64,000 nt of DNA from Neisseria wadsworthii 9715 (GCF_000227765.1 NZ_JH165159.1:2004179-2068178); one strand, 5' to 3'. Positions 51,720 to 61,148 are shown, numbered from the stretch's first letter. The notes: generated by a model from the letters alone, not told the origin. Translations and numbers: made by a program.

Positions 51720-52313
51720 ATGACAACATTACAAGAGCGCGTAGCCGCGCATTTCGAAGAAAGCATCCAAGTCAAACAGCAGGCAGCCGAAGTGCTGGCC
51801 GAACCCACCGCCGAAGCGGCCGTGCTGATGATGAACTGCCTAATGAACGACGGCAAAATCCTCGCCTGCGGCAACGGCGGCTCGGCTGCCGACGCCCAAC
51901 ATTTCGCCGCCGAAATGACCGGTCGTTTTGAAAAAGAGCGTATGGAACTGGCCGCCGTGGCGCTCACCACCGACACATCCGCCCTTACCGCCATCGGCAA
52001 CGATTACGGCTTCGACCATATTTTCAGCAAACAGGTGCGCGCACTAGGCCGCGCGGGCGACGTGTTGATCGGCATTTCCACTTCGGGCAATTCCGGCAAC
52101 GTAATCGAAGCCATCAAAGCCGCCCACGAGCGCGACATGCACGTTATCGCCTTTACCGGCCGCGACGGCGGCAAAATCGCCGGCATGCTGAAAGACAGCG
52201 ACGTGCTGCTCAACGTGCCCCATCCGCGCACCGCCCGCATTCAGGAAACCCACATCCTGCTGATACACGCCCTGTGCGACTCTATCGACACCATGCTGCT
52301 CGAAGGTATGTAA
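51720..52313 (+). CDS. gmhA: Phosphoheptose isomerase
   Basis: GmhA isomerises sedoheptulose 7-phosphate to start ADP-heptose synthesis for lipooligosaccharide core. The 197-residue SIS-domain protein shows [20 protein letters not shown] near residue 56, [20 protein letters not shown] near 83 and [16 protein letters not shown] near 118. The related replication factor DiaA is an alternative by fold, but the sequence and the place between yraN and the BON lipoprotein fit Neisseria GmhA. Confidence 0.92.
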   Translation: MTTLQERVAAHFEESIQVKQQAAEVLAEPTAEAAVLMMNCLMNDGKILACGNGGSAADAQHFAAEMTGRFEKERMELAAVALTTDTSALTAIGNDYGFDHIFSKQVRALGRAGDVLIGISTSGNSGNVIEAIKAAHERDMHVIAFTGRDGGKIAGMLKDSDVLLNVPHPRTARIQETHILLIHALCDSIDTMLLEGM

Positions 52314-52326
52314 ATGCCTGTCTGAA
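52314..52326 (+). repeat. Single DUS at the gmhA stop
   Basis: An exact ATGCCTGTCTGAA immediately after the TAA. Confidence 0.85.
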
Positions 52327-52443
52327 AGCTTTTGGCAACCGATTATCGGCAAAAACGTCCAAACCGGCGATAAACCGTTAAAATATTTTTCTTTTTTCAA
52401 TACCGGCCGCCAAAGGCCGGATTGCCACATTAAGGAATTCCGC

Positions 52444-53046
52444 ATGAACAAAACCTTAAAAACCCTATTGCTGGCTGCTGCCGTGTCCACCGGATTGAGC
52501 GGTTGCGCCGCAGCCTTACTCGGCGGTGCCGCCGTCGGCACGCAATCCGGCCTCGACCGCCGCAGCACCGGCGCCCAAGCCGACGACCAAGTGATGGAGC
52601 TGCGTATCCACAACACCGCTATTTCCTATCTGAAAAACAATAACCAAACCTCCGGCTACGCACCGCGCCTTTCCGTGGTAAGCTACAACCGCCATGTTCT
52701 TTTACTCGGCCAAGTTTCTTCGGAGCAGGAAAAACAATTTGTCGAACAAATCGCACGCGCCGAGCAAGCCGTGCAAGCCGTTTACAACTACATCGACATA
52801 GCCTCGCCCCAACGCACGTTTAACGATGTGGGTATCGACACATGGAGCACCACCAAAGTGCGCACCACCCTATTGGGCATCCAAGGCGTGTACCCCGGCC
52901 GCGTAAAAATCGTTACCTACAACGGCGTAACCTATGTAATGGGCATTCTCACGCCCGAAGAGCAAGCTGCGGTAACCCAAAAAATCAGCACCACCGCCGG
53001 CGTGCAAAAAGTGATTACCCTCTATCAAACCTACGCCAAACAATAA
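52444..53046 (+). CDS. dolP: BON-domain lipoprotein (DolP/YraP-like)
   Basis: A 200-residue outer-membrane lipoprotein. The signal TLLLAAAVSTGLSGCAAALL gives lipobox LSGC. Two BON domains follow (about 55-120 and 125-195), with PRLSVVSYNRHVLLLGQVSS and VKIVTYNGVTYVMGILTPEE. Relatives maintain outer-membrane integrity and bind phospholipids; the meningococcal homologue is known as GNA2091. It completes the yraN-gmhA cluster, and TAAGGAATTCCGC precedes the ATG. Confidence 0.94.
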   Translation: MNKTLKTLLLAAAVSTGLSGCAAALLGGAAVGTQSGLDRRSTGAQADDQVMELRIHNTAISYLKNNNQTSGYAPRLSVVSYNRHVLLLGQVSSEQEKQFVEQIARAEQAVQAVYNYIDIASPQRTFNDVGIDTWSTTKVRTTLLGIQGVYPGRVKIVTYNGVTYVMGILTPEEQAAVTQKISTTAGVQKVITLYQTYAKQ

Positions 53047-53053
53047 TACCCGA

Positions 53054-53086
53054 ATGCCTGTCTGAACCCCATTTTCAGACAGGCTT
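53054..53086. terminator. Inverted DUS hairpin after dolP
   Basis: An exact DUS pairs with TTCAGACAGGC, seven bases past the stop. Confidence 0.8.
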
Positions 53087-53137
53087 TTCGAACCACCGTA
53101 TCCCAAACGGCGGCCTGATACACACTTGAGAACAATA

Positions 53138-53719
53138 ATGAGCAACACCAAATCCGGCTTCAAACTGACGCCCCGCAAACTGTTATTTATCGCACTGGCC
53201 ATCGTGGCATTGATTGTATTTGCCTTAGTGGGCTACACCTTTTCCGTCGTAACCACTAAAGAACAAATCAAGCGCACCGATCAAACCGGCACCAGCGCCA
53301 ACCAGCCCCAAGTTGAATTACTCTCACCCAACGGCGGCAAAGGCACTGTCGTAACCGTTCAAAGCGCCTCACAGGCATCTGCCATACAGTCCCCAAAAGA
53401 CGACAACAGCAAAGATAAAACAGCCACCGAAGAAGACAAAAACGATAACGACGAAGACCAAGCCGAAGAACCGCACGACCACACCCCCGCAGCCCCCCGC
53501 GCCACGGCAAAACCCCAAACCCCTAAACGCAACAGTGAGCCGGCTGCCGAAAACACCAACCGAAACGCCCAGAGAGAAACACCAGTAGAACCCATCCGCC
53601 GCTCCCGCGAACCTGCGCCCACTCAGGCAGAGCAAGCGCCGCGCAGCCAAAGCAACCGCAGCGAACGCCCGGCTCCGGCTCCGGCTCCGCAACGCGAAGT
53701 GATGGACAATTTGTTTTAA
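53138..53719 (+). CDS. Bitopic membrane protein with low-complexity tail
   Basis: A 193-residue protein starting MSNTKSGFKLTPRKL, with one transmembrane helix at about residues 16-38 (LLFIALAIVALIVFALVGYT). The remainder is disordered-looking, first acidic (KDDNSKDKTATEEDKNDNDE) then rich in Pro, Arg and Ala, ending in a PAPAPAPQR run. The topology resembles periplasmic-space-spanning or FtsN-like proteins, but I see no SPOR domain. No family is assigned. It may be co-transcribed with the BON lipoprotein gene if the intervening hairpin leaks. Confidence 0.8.
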   Translation: MSNTKSGFKLTPRKLLFIALAIVALIVFALVGYTFSVVTTKEQIKRTDQTGTSANQPQVELLSPNGGKGTVVTVQSASQASAIQSPKDDNSKDKTATEEDKNDNDEDQAEEPHDHTPAAPRATAKPQTPKRNSEPAAENTNRNAQRETPVEPIRRSREPAPTQAEQAPRSQSNRSERPAPAPAPQREVMDNLF

Positions 53720-53739
53720 TCATGCAGCAAGATACACAA

Positions 53740-53769
53740 ATGCCTGTCTGAAACTTTTCAGACAGGCAT
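53740..53769. terminator. Inverted DUS hairpin
   Basis: A tight exact pair flanked by AAA/TTTA, 20 bases past the stop of the low-complexity membrane protein. Confidence 0.85.
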
Positions 53770-53774
53770 TTATT

Positions 53775-53897
53775 GTTAGATCATCCCATAATAACACTTA
53801 CCTTCATACTCTGGCCTGGCCAGATTATCTTGGGTTTCAGCAATATTCGAAAATACTCATAATCAAGCCCGAGTATGACGAATTACTGTTTTTAAGT
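53775..53897. repeat. Decayed Correia-like element next to lrgB
   Basis: TTCATACTCTGGCCTGGCC, then AAGCCCGAGTATGACG and TTTTTAAGTTGCTTA are recognisable parts of the family, stretched by an unrelated insertion. The right end abuts the lrgB stop codon. Confidence 0.55.
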
Positions 53898-53900
53898 TGC

Positions 53901-54605
53901 TTACACACCCATCAAAGGAATCAAAATAGGCACGAATATCGCCGTGAGCACACCGTTAAAAATCAAACCCAAGCTTGCATAGGCCGCATATTTCTTGCTG
54001 CGTTCCATTGAAATCGCAATGCCCATCGCATGTGAAGCCGAACCCATCGACATCCCTTGCGACATCGGCTTGGTGACCGTACTCACACTCATCATGCGGT
54101 AGCCCGCCATTTGCCCGAGCATACCTGCCACAATTACCATCGCCGCCGTAATCGCCGGAATACCGCCTATGGTTTTGGTGATTTCAATCGCAATCGGATT
54201 GGTTACCGACTTGGCCGCCAAGCTCAGTGTTACCTCCCGATCCGCGCCCATCAGTTTCGCAATATACACCGCGCTCACAATGCCTGTAATGCTGCCTGCT
54301 CCTTGTGAAATCACAATCGGCAGCCATTGTTTACGGATTTTTTCCCAGTTGTTATAAAGCGGCACCGCCAGCCCTACCACCGCAGGTTTCAGCCAAAAAT
54401 CAATAAATTCCGCCGCCTCGTGATAAGTTGCGTAGTCGATATTTAAGACAGTTAAGTAGAGGATAATCGCCGTTGTGCTCAGCAATACGGGATTGAACAA
54501 CACATTCCCCGTGCGCGTGCGCAAGATATTGGCTACCCAATAAGCGGTAACCGTAAGCCAGAGCAGCACCATCGGATGTTTGAACACATTCATCGGCTCC
54601 ATCAT
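53901..54605 (-). CDS. lrgB: LrgB/CidB-family membrane protein
   Basis: A 234-residue inner-membrane protein with about seven hydrophobic helices, including MGSASHAMGIAISMERSKK near residue 186 and ITGIVSAVYIAKLMGADRE near 105, typical of LrgB/YohK. LrgAB systems act in murein hydrolase control or small-acid export, depending on species. Its start overlaps the lrgA stop by four bases, so the pair is translationally coupled. Confidence 0.93.
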   Translation of the reverse strand: MMEPMNVFKHPMVLLWLTVTAYWVANILRTRTGNVLFNPVLLSTTAIILYLTVLNIDYATYHEAAEFIDFWLKPAVVGLAVPLYNNWEKIRKQWLPIVISQGAGSITGIVSAVYIAKLMGADREVTLSLAAKSVTNPIAIEITKTIGGIPAITAAMVIVAGMLGQMAGYRMMSVSTVTKPMSQGMSMGSASHAMGIAISMERSKKYAAYASLGLIFNGVLTAIFVPILIPLMGV

Positions 54606-54937
54606 TTTCTCCGTAAAATCTCATGGGTTTTACCCGTCACAAACATCACCGCAAACGTGCTGATTACCGTGGCCGTAACAATCGGCACAAAATCGCGTGC
54701 TACCAAATCCAGATAACTCATCACCGCAACACAAGGCGGCACCAGAAACAGCGCAAGATTTGCCATCATGGTATCTACCATTTTCTGAAGCTGCGAGGGT
54801 TTTACCCATTTAAGCTGCAAGGCCGCAAAAAGCAAGCCCATGCCCACAATGCTGCCCGGAAATTTCAGACCTGTTAAATAAACAACGGCTTCCCCCACTG
54901 CGAGAAAGCCGAAAATAATGCTGAGCGATAAAATCAT
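54602..54937 (-). CDS. lrgA: LrgA/CidA-family holin-like protein
   Basis: A 111-residue membrane protein with about four helices. It begins MILSLSIIFGFLAVGEAVVY, contains KFPGSIVGMGLLFAALQLKW and ALFLVPPCVAVMSYLDLV, typical of LrgA. The start is set by CGAAGGATACATC just before the ATG; an upstream in-frame extension is hydrophilic and lacks a site. It partners with lrgB. Confidence 0.92.
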   Translation of the reverse strand: MILSLSIIFGFLAVGEAVVYLTGLKFPGSIVGMGLLFAALQLKWVKPSQLQKMVDTMMANLALFLVPPCVAVMSYLDLVARDFVPIVTATVISTFAVMFVTGKTHEILRRK

Positions 54938-55033
54938 GATGTATCCTTCGTTTGTATTTTTCTTATATTCGTTTTTGGCCGGTTTTGATGAAGTAATAAA
55001 CAACAACGAGCCAATTACACTATACTACAAAGA

Positions 55034-55066
55034 ATGCCTGTCTGAAACCGCTTTTCAGACAGGCAT
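55034..55066. terminator. Inverted DUS hairpin
   Basis: An exact pair 20 bases beyond the stop of the 71-residue gene, between it and lrgA. Confidence 0.85.
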
Positions 55067-55086
55067 TATAAATATTTTAACAATCT

Positions 55087-55302
55087 TTATTTTTTATAAG
55101 GATTCTCCACACCTTCCACGAGCCGAACCAGATATTCCCTCAGCTGCGCCTCGCCGCAACCCATCAAAAGGCCGTCTTCAAACGCATCTTGCGCCAGCTG
55201 AAATAGCTCGGTCATATTTTCATTCATTACCTTGATTTTTTCGGTACAGGAAACGATGGTACCATCCTCTCCATACCATTTAGGCATCTGCGGCATACTC
55301 AT
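55087..55302 (-). CDS. Small conserved hypothetical protein (71 aa)
   Basis: A soluble 71-residue protein with KWYGEDGTIVSCTEKIKVMN and a helical LAQDAFEDGLLMGCGEAQLR, ending VEGVENPYKK. I do not recognise a named family. TAAGGGG before the ATG includes the stop codon of the NlpC/P60 gene, ten bases upstream, so it is the second gene of that unit. Confidence 0.8.
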   Translation of the reverse strand: MSMPQMPKWYGEDGTIVSCTEKIKVMNENMTELFQLAQDAFEDGLLMGCGEAQLREYLVRLVEGVENPYKK

Positions 55303-55312
55303 GGCATACCCC

Positions 55313-55873
55313 TTAATTCAAGAAACGGGACGGATCGTTTTTCTTAACGCGCCGCGCCGTAACATACCGCTTGCTCCAATATTTATTGCTCAAGCTGGTT
55401 ACTTCGATTCTTTTTCCCGTGCGTGGCGCGTGGATAAAACGGTCGTTACCGATATACAGGCCCACATGCGAAATGCGGCGGCCCGAAGTGCTGAAAAACA
55501 CCATATCTCCCGGCTGCAAAGCGCTTCTGCTTACCTGCGAGCCCACTTTGGCCTGCTCTGCCGAAGTGCGCGGCAGGCTGACCTGCATGCTCTTGCGGAA
55601 AATATATTGCATAAAGCCGCTGCAATCAAAGCCGGTTGAAATGCTGGTTCCGCCAAAGCGATACGCCACGCCCAAAAGACTCATAGCGCTTCCGATTAAC
55701 TGGTCTGCCTCATTCTGGCTGATGGCCTGCCCCACCGGCATCGGTTCGCCAAAATTAATACCGCCCGCCTGGAAACGGATAAACTGCTCCAAATCGTCTG
55801 CCTCAGCCGGCGGTGCGAACCACAGCGCTACCGAAGCCAGCATCACCGCTCCCAATTGCTTTAAAAATCTCAT
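55313..55873 (-). CDS. NlpC/P60 family cell-wall hydrolase
   Basis: A 186-residue exported peptidase. The signal MRFLKQLGAVMLASVALWFA leads into the catalytic domain, with the Cys in STGFDCSGFMQYIFR near residue 85, the first His in RRISHVGLYIGNDRF near 135 and the third polar residue (His) in FIHAPRTGKRIEV. It should cleave gamma-D-glutamyl bonds in peptidoglycan stem peptides. The start is placed at the ATG preceded by GGAAAG; a GTG two codons upstream is possible. Confidence 0.93.
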   Translation of the reverse strand: MRFLKQLGAVMLASVALWFAPPAEADDLEQFIRFQAGGINFGEPMPVGQAISQNEADQLIGSAMSLLGVAYRFGGTSISTGFDCSGFMQYIFRKSMQVSLPRTSAEQAKVGSQVSRSALQPGDMVFFSTSGRRISHVGLYIGNDRFIHAPRTGKRIEVTSLSNKYWSKRYVTARRVKKNDPSRFLN

Positions 55874-56076
55874 GAACACTTTCCATTAATGTAAAAGGCT
55901 TTTGCAGCAATATTCTCCTACCGGCCCTCTCCTTGCACCAATAAAAAACATTGTTGTAAAAGGCTTTATTCGTTATCCTAAGGTTTACCGACGTAATACT
56001 TGGCACTCAACCCCGCAAAAGATTTGCACACTGCCCCATATATACAGCAGAAAGCCATAAAGATACCTCAAAAACC

Positions 56077-57729
56077 ATGATGATACCAACTTTACTCGCC
56101 ATACGCGATTTTTCCCGCCTAAGGGAAATCATCGCCATCCTGAGCAAATACGGTCTGGGAGAGTTTGTCCAGCGGATCAAACTGTCGGGCAAAACGCTTA
56201 CCGAGGAAGATGCCGCCGAAAACCACTACCGCTACATCAGCACGCCGCGCCGTTTCAGACTGGCCTTTGAAGAGCTGGGCCCTACATTTGTCAAACTCGG
56301 ACAAATCCTTTCCACCCGGGTTGACATTTTCAATGCCGAATGGATTGAAGAATTCGAGCAGCTGCAAAACAACGTTCCCCCCATCCCCACTACCAATATT
56401 CATGCCCTTATCGAATCACATCTGGGCAGGCCGATTAACGAAATATTTCAAAGCATTGACGCCGTGCCCATCGGCAGCGCATCCATCGCACAAGTGCACA
56501 AAGCCGTATTGCTCAGCGGGGAAACCGTCGCCATCAAAATCAAAAGGCCGAGTATCGAAAAAATCATTAATGCCGATTTACGCATTCTCACCCATCTGGC
56601 AGGACTCATCGAATCGGAAATACCCGAAACCCGCCGCTACCGCCCCTTGCAGATGGTTCAATACTTCGCCCGCAGCCTAGCCAAAGAAACTGATTTATCG
56701 GTGGAGCTGCGTTATATGCAACGGTTTGAAAATGCCTTCAGCGATCACAGTTATGTGCATATTCCCAAAGTGTACCGCGACATCTCAAACCGCCAGATTC
56801 TGGTACAGGAATTCATTCAAGGCAAACTTCTGCTGGATACCGATCTCGACAGCCTTCCCCCGGAAACGCGGACCTTGATGGCGCAACGGATTACCGACAC
56901 CTTATTTACCATGATTTTAAAACAAGGCTTTTTCCACGCCGACCCCCATCCCGGCAACATCTTTCTTGATAAAGAAGGCACCATAAGCTTCATAGATTTC
57001 GGCTTGGTCGGCCATCTTTCCGCTACCCGCCGCCGCGAAATTATCGAACTCATCAACGCCCTGATCCAGCGCGACCAGTTTTCCATGCAATATGTATTGA
57101 GCAATTGGGCACAAGGCGAATTACCCGACGAAAACCTGCTGGGTGCCGATGTATTGGAAATGCTGCTCAACTACGAACACACCGCCATCCGCGATTTGCG
57201 CATCAGCCAAGTGATTAACGACATCACCCAAATCATGCGCGGGCACGAACTTACCCTACCGGGCGATTTGGTGATGTTGTTCAAAACCCTGATTACGTTG
57301 GAAGGCGTCGTAAAACGGCTCGACGGCAGCTCCGAGTTGCTGGAGCGTGCCAAACCCATCGTAACGGAAGTGATGAAAGAACGCCTGTCGCCCGAGCATA
57401 TCTTGCGCAAAAGCCGTATGCACGGCCAAATGCTGATACAAGCAGCCGACGAACTGCCGCAAAACATCATCCGCTTAAGCCGCCGCATCCAAAAAGGCCA
57501 GTTCAACATCAATTTAGACATCAAACGCATCGACCAGCTCAACCACCAGCTCGACCGCACCGCCAACCGCCTGACTATGGGCATCGTTACGGCCGCACTG
57601 ATTATCGGCTCCTCAATCGTGATGAGCATCGACACCGGCCCCAAATTTATCGGTTTTATCGGCTATCTTCTGGCGCTAATCAACAGCTTATGGATTATCT
57701 GGTCGATTTGGCGCTCGGGCAAACACTGA
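56077..57729 (+). CDS. ubiB: UbiB/AarF-type ABC1 kinase-like protein
   Basis: A 550-residue atypical kinase required for ubiquinone synthesis in many proteobacteria. The family marks are complete: LGPTFVKLGQILSTR (KxGQ motif) near residue 70, the Ala-rich loop GSASIAQVHKA near 132, AIKIKRP near 152, FFHADPHPGNIFLD near 285 and ISFIDFGLVGHL near 305. Two C-terminal helices (about 505-545) form the membrane anchor. The branch between UbiB and general AarF homologues is not settled by eye. Confidence 0.88.
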   Translation: MMIPTLLAIRDFSRLREIIAILSKYGLGEFVQRIKLSGKTLTEEDAAENHYRYISTPRRFRLAFEELGPTFVKLGQILSTRVDIFNAEWIEEFEQLQNNVPPIPTTNIHALIESHLGRPINEIFQSIDAVPIGSASIAQVHKAVLLSGETVAIKIKRPSIEKIINADLRILTHLAGLIESEIPETRRYRPLQMVQYFARSLAKETDLSVELRYMQRFENAFSDHSYVHIPKVYRDISNRQILVQEFIQGKLLLDTDLDSLPPETRTLMAQRITDTLFTMILKQGFFHADPHPGNIFLDKEGTISFIDFGLVGHLSATRRREIIELINALIQRDQFSMQYVLSNWAQGELPDENLLGADVLEMLLNYEHTAIRDLRISQVINDITQIMRGHELTLPGDLVMLFKTLITLEGVVKRLDGSSELLERAKPIVTEVMKERLSPEHILRKSRMHGQMLIQAADELPQNIIRLSRRIQKGQFNINLDIKRIDQLNHQLDRTANRLTMGIVTAALIIGSSIVMSIDTGPKFIGFIGYLLALINSLWIIWSIWRSGKH

Positions 57730-57730
57730 A

Positions 57731-57742
57731 GGCCTGTCTGAA
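57731..57742 (+). repeat. Single DUS at the ubiB stop
   Basis: GGCCTGTCTGAA directly after the TGA; GAAGG before and CCTTC after can pair around it. Confidence 0.75.
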
Positions 57743-57944
57743 AACCTTCGGTTTCACAACCGGTTATCGTTAACCACTACAAAATCCATTGTCTTTCAAA
57801 AACATTTTTTCAGACAAACATTCTTCCGCCTACAAAAAATAAAATCACTTAAATTTCACCATCCATCTTGAAATATCACACAAGATGCTCTATTTACTGT
57901 TAAAATCCAAATCTTAATCCACTCACACAATAAAGGTATGCACC

Positions 57945-58634
57945 ATGAATCATGATGTTTACAACTACACCGACACCGCAGGCCGCGTCAGCCAAAACAC
58001 CGTTTTGCGCAAAACCTACGGTTTGCTGGGTCTCTCTTTCGTGCCGGCCGCCATTGGCGCCGTTGCCAGCACCCTGATGGGCTTCAACGTCTTTGCTACT
58101 TTCGGCAGCCCTTGGATTGCTTTGGCTGTTTTCTTTGCATTCGTTTATGGCATGTGCTTTCTGATCGAGAAAAACCGTTACAGCAACACAGGCGTCGCTT
58201 TGCTGATGGTATTTACATTCGGCATGGGCATTTTGATTTCCCCACTGCTGCAACGCACCCTCGGTTATTCCAACGGCGGTGAATTAATCGGCATCGCCGC
58301 CGCCATGACTGCCGGCGTGTTCTTCACTATGGCTGCTTTAGCGCGCCGTGCCAATGTGAACACCAACGGGCTGGGCCGTTTCCTGACTGTCGGCGCCGTG
58401 GTTTTGATTATCGGCATGGTTGCCAGCTGGTTCCTGCAAATTCCCGCGTTAACCTTAACCGTATCTGCCGGCTTTGCCATTTTCAGCTCACTGATGATTA
58501 TGTGGCAAGTACGCACTATCATCGAAGGTGGTGAAAACAGCCACATCAGCGCCACGCTGACCATCTTCATTTCTATCTACAATATCTTCAGCAGCCTGCT
58601 GAACATTTTAGGTGTATTCAGCGGCGAAGATTAA
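57945..58634 (+). CDS. Bax inhibitor-1 family membrane protein
   Basis: A 229-residue protein with seven hydrophobic helices, of the YccA/YbhL group. It begins MNHDVYNYTDTAGRVSQNTV, shows the first-helix TYGLLGLSFVPAAIGAVAST, and ends with the conserved ISATLTIFISIYNIFSSLLN, where the late acid residues lie. In E. coli YccA modulates the FtsH protease; other members leak calcium. AAAGGTATGCACC precedes the ATG. It stands alone between DUS elements. Confidence 0.92.
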   Translation: MNHDVYNYTDTAGRVSQNTVLRKTYGLLGLSFVPAAIGAVASTLMGFNVFATFGSPWIALAVFFAFVYGMCFLIEKNRYSNTGVALLMVFTFGMGILISPLLQRTLGYSNGGELIGIAAAMTAGVFFTMAALARRANVNTNGLGRFLTVGAVVLIIGMVASWFLQIPALTLTVSAGFAIFSSLMIMWQVRTIIEGGENSHISATLTIFISIYNIFSSLLNILGVFSGED

Positions 58635-58658
58635 CTCAATATCCAGCTAGAACCCAAA

Positions 58659-58692
58659 ATGCCTGTCTGAAAAAGAACATTCAGACAGGCAT
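58659..58692. terminator. Inverted DUS hairpin between convergent genes
   Basis: An exact pair flanked by AAAA/TTTT, serving the Bax1-I gene and ferritin. Confidence 0.9.
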
Positions 58693-58713
58693 TTTTGCAT
58701 CCGACGGCTTACT

Positions 58714-59211
58714 TTACTTCGCATCCGCCAACGCAGCTAACTCCTTATCCACATGGAACAAACCGTTGCCGTTATCGCCGATTAAGTTAATTTTATCCAA
58801 AATCGATTTAAACAAACGCTCCTCCTCGTGCTGCTCTGCCACATACCATTGCAGAAAGTTGAAAGAAGAAAAGTCTTTTTCAGAAAGCGTTTTCTCAACC
58901 AACTCATTAATTTTCATCGTAATGTCTTTTTCGTGCTTATACACTTCCTCAAACACTTCCTTCAAGCCTGCATAACACGACCTCGGCGCCGCCACCGCAC
59001 CGATTTCCGCTAAAGCACCGGTTTCATTCAGATAATCAAATAAGCGGTACATATGCTGCATCTCTTCAGCAGCATGCGCTTTCAAAAACTTGGCCGCCCC
59101 CTCAAAACCATTGTTATCCGCCCAAGCGGACATTTGCAGATACACATTTGCCGAATAAAGCTCCAAATTCAGCTGCTCATTTAAACGTTTGATCATATTT
59201 TCCGATAACAT
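58714..59211 (-). CDS. ftnA: Non-heme ferritin
   Basis: A 165-residue iron-storage protein forming a 24-subunit shell. The four-helix fold and ferroxidase ligands are visible: NEQLNLELYSANVYLQMSAW (Glu17 type), AAEEMQHMYRLFDYL (the E-x2-H pair near residue 50), HEKDITMKINELVE near 95 and YVAEQHEEERLFKSI near 127. It begins MLSENMIKRL. It is not linked to bacterioferritin genes here. I did not find a clear Fur box upstream. Confidence 0.95.
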   Translation of the reverse strand: MLSENMIKRLNEQLNLELYSANVYLQMSAWADNNGFEGAAKFLKAHAAEEMQHMYRLFDYLNETGALAEIGAVAAPRSCYAGLKEVFEEVYKHEKDITMKINELVEKTLSEKDFSSFNFLQWYVAEQHEEERLFKSILDKINLIGDNGNGLFHVDKELAALADAK

Positions 59212-59510
59212 TATTTCTCTCCTTGTTGATTAAACGATATAACAAAGCACAACCCATTATTTGCAACAACCAAGTAGCAAACAGTTTCGGTTGGTTCACC
59301 ACAAATTGCCGCAGCAATCTCAATTAGCATACCATACCCAAACCATTAAAGTTAATAAAAATCACTATTAATCAAAGACTGTTTTCAATCCTAAATACTC
59401 AAAGATACGGTGCAGGATTTCCGAATAATCCGGTTTCCCGCCATATGTTTTGACAATTTCGCCCAATCGGTCTATGCTGCCCAACTCAATTGACCTTAAG
59501 TAACAAAACC

Positions 59511-60017
59511 ATGAACCACCCCATCAGCCGAGCTGTATACGCAGGCAGTTTCGACCCGCCCACCAACGGCCACCTCTGGATGATACGGCAGGCGCAAACC
59601 ATGTTTGACGAGCTGATTATCGCCATCGGCGTCAACCCCGATAAAAAAAGCACTTACACCATAGCCGAACGCTATGCCATGCTTGAGGCAATTACCCAAG
59701 AATTTCCCAACGTGTGCATCCATTCCTTTGAAAACCGCTTCTTAGTGGACTATGCTCACGATGTGGACGCCAAATTTATCGTTCGAGGCATCCGCACAGC
59801 CTCCGATTATGAATACGAGCGCACCATCCGTTATATCAACTCCGACCTCCAGCCCGACATTCTCACTATCTTTCTGATGCCGCCGCGCGAATTCGCCGAA
59901 GTATCCTCTACGATGGTCAAAGGCATGGTCGGCCCCAACGGCTGGCGTCAAATGATACGCCGCTACGTGCCCGATGCGGTATACGAAAAAATCCTGGCCG
60001 ATAATGAAAGCCGGTAA
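59511..60017 (+). CDS. coaD: Pantetheine-phosphate adenylyltransferase
   Basis: CoaD makes dephospho-CoA from 4'-phosphopantetheine and ATP, the next-to-last step in coenzyme A synthesis. The 168-residue protein shows the nucleotidyltransferase motif [18 protein letters not shown] at the start, [15 protein letters not shown] near residue 90 and the C-terminal [11 protein letters not shown] (ISSTxVR type). The ATG at 59511 is chosen; a TTG 21 bases upstream extends the frame without homology. The gap 59212-59510 before it has no gene that I recognise. Confidence 0.95.
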   Translation: MNHPISRAVYAGSFDPPTNGHLWMIRQAQTMFDELIIAIGVNPDKKSTYTIAERYAMLEAITQEFPNVCIHSFENRFLVDYAHDVDAKFIVRGIRTASDYEYERTIRYINSDLQPDILTIFLMPPREFAEVSSTMVKGMVGPNGWRQMIRRYVPDAVYEKILADNESR

Positions 60018-60029
60018 AATTCAAATACA

Positions 60030-60064
60030 ATGCCTGTCTGAAAACCACTTTTTCAGACAGGCAT
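60030..60064. terminator. Inverted DUS hairpin between convergent genes
   Basis: An exact pair 13 bases past coaD, serving coaD and the GntR gene. Confidence 0.85.
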
Positions 60065-60093
60065 TCTCATTATTCCGGCCGCTTACCGTCATA

Positions 60094-60828
60094 TTAAGCA
60101 GGCATTAAACCAACCTCATCCTCCGCTTCTTCAAACCGCTCCTCCAAGTGAGCCAATACCACTTCCAGATGTTTGCGCATTTTTTTTGCCGCACGCCTAT
60201 ACTTACCTTCCTGCAACAGCGTCAGCATTTCCGTATGCTCGTTGTTGGAACTTTCGTGCTTCACCGCACGCCCCGTAAGCGCAACCATCAGCGATGAACG
60301 CGCACACAAAGAAGCCATCATCTCCACCAGCACCTGATTATCCAAAACCCGGGCCAACTCGATATGAAACGCATTCGACAAACGGTCTCGCCCTACTCTA
60401 TCGCCTGCTTCATGCGCTTCTGCCTGCTGTGCCACCAGTCGATAGAGCGGTACCAATTTTTCTTGTGCATCCGGCAGCTCAGCCAGCTTGTCCACCGTCA
60501 TTTCTTCCAAAGCTATCCGCATAAAAAACACATCGCGGATTTCCTGCAAATCCGGCACATGCACAAACGCACCACGGTTAGGCAGCAAATCCACAATTTT
60601 ATCGTGCGCCAGCAAAGAAAGCGCACCGCGCACCGTATTTCGAGAGCACACCATCTGTCGGCACAAATCCGATTCCGTCAGCTTTTTCCCCGGCAACAAC
60701 ACACCATCCATAATCGCGTTTAAAATCGCATGGTAAACGCGGGTAAGCTCCGAATCATGACGCTCGATTACTTCCACCGGTGAAGCCACCGTTGATTGAA
60801 TAGCGGCGATATTTTCCGTGTCCATCAT
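60094..60828 (-). CDS. GntR/FadR-family transcriptional regulator (FCD domain)
   Basis: A 244-residue repressor type. The N-terminal winged helix (about 25-95) reads VYHAILNAIMDGVLLPGKKL then SDLCRQMVCSRNTVRGALSLLA, and the C-terminal FCD domain (about 100-225) has FFMRIALEEMTVDKLAEL and the metal-binding-type histidines in NAFHIELARV and NNEHTEML. The effector is unknown, possibly an organic acid, as for relatives. Upstream is 320 bases of AT-rich sequence where its own operator might lie. No obvious target operon is adjacent. Confidence 0.9.
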   Translation of the reverse strand: MMDTENIAAIQSTVASPVEVIERHDSELTRVYHAILNAIMDGVLLPGKKLTESDLCRQMVCSRNTVRGALSLLAHDKIVDLLPNRGAFVHVPDLQEIRDVFFMRIALEEMTVDKLAELPDAQEKLVPLYRLVAQQAEAHEAGDRVGRDRLSNAFHIELARVLDNQVLVEMMASLCARSSLMVALTGRAVKHESSNNEHTEMLTLLQEGKYRRAAKKMRKHLEVVLAHLEERFEEAEDEVGLMPA

Positions 60829-60967
60829 AAGTATTATTTAAACCAAAATATTTTCAAAAATCGTTCACAATCTTAAACAAAATTGTTGACAATCCAAGCT
60901 AAAGAAAGCACAATCAATATCAACAAACGCCAAGTTGAAAAAGGTGAATAAATAGAGGACTCCAAAA

Positions 60968-61007
60968 TCAAGCCCGTATCCGAATATCGCTTTCGGAGCG
61001 GGCTTGA
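60968..61007. repeat. Hairpin in the GntR-ABC ATPase gap
   Basis: TCAAGCCCG and CGGGCTTGA enclose an inner CCGAA/TTCGG stem. The outer arms share AAGCCCG with the Correia-like core but there are no such ends around it. The rest of 60829-61082 holds no gene that I recognise. Confidence 0.55.
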
Positions 61008-61082
61008 GTATTATAACCAATCTGCTTTCCATAAGATACAGCCACATCGGGCTTTACATCGATTCCCTTATTATCCACTTAC

Positions 61083-61132
61083 ATGCCTGTCTGAAAAAAT
61101 GAAAAAACGCCTGAAAAATTCAAGCGTTTTTT
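61083..61132 (-). terminator. Single DUS and terminator after the ABC ATPase gene
   Basis: AAAAAACGC and GCGTTTTTT around a short loop (61102-61132), next to one DUS at 61083-61095. It is positioned 17 bases beyond the ABC ATPase stop. Confidence 0.8.
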
Positions 61133-61148
61133 AAGCCACAATTTTAAA

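Noticed and set aside
59212-59510. Extra small gene upstream of coaD
   Set aside because: No frame with start, ribosome-binding site and plausible composition.
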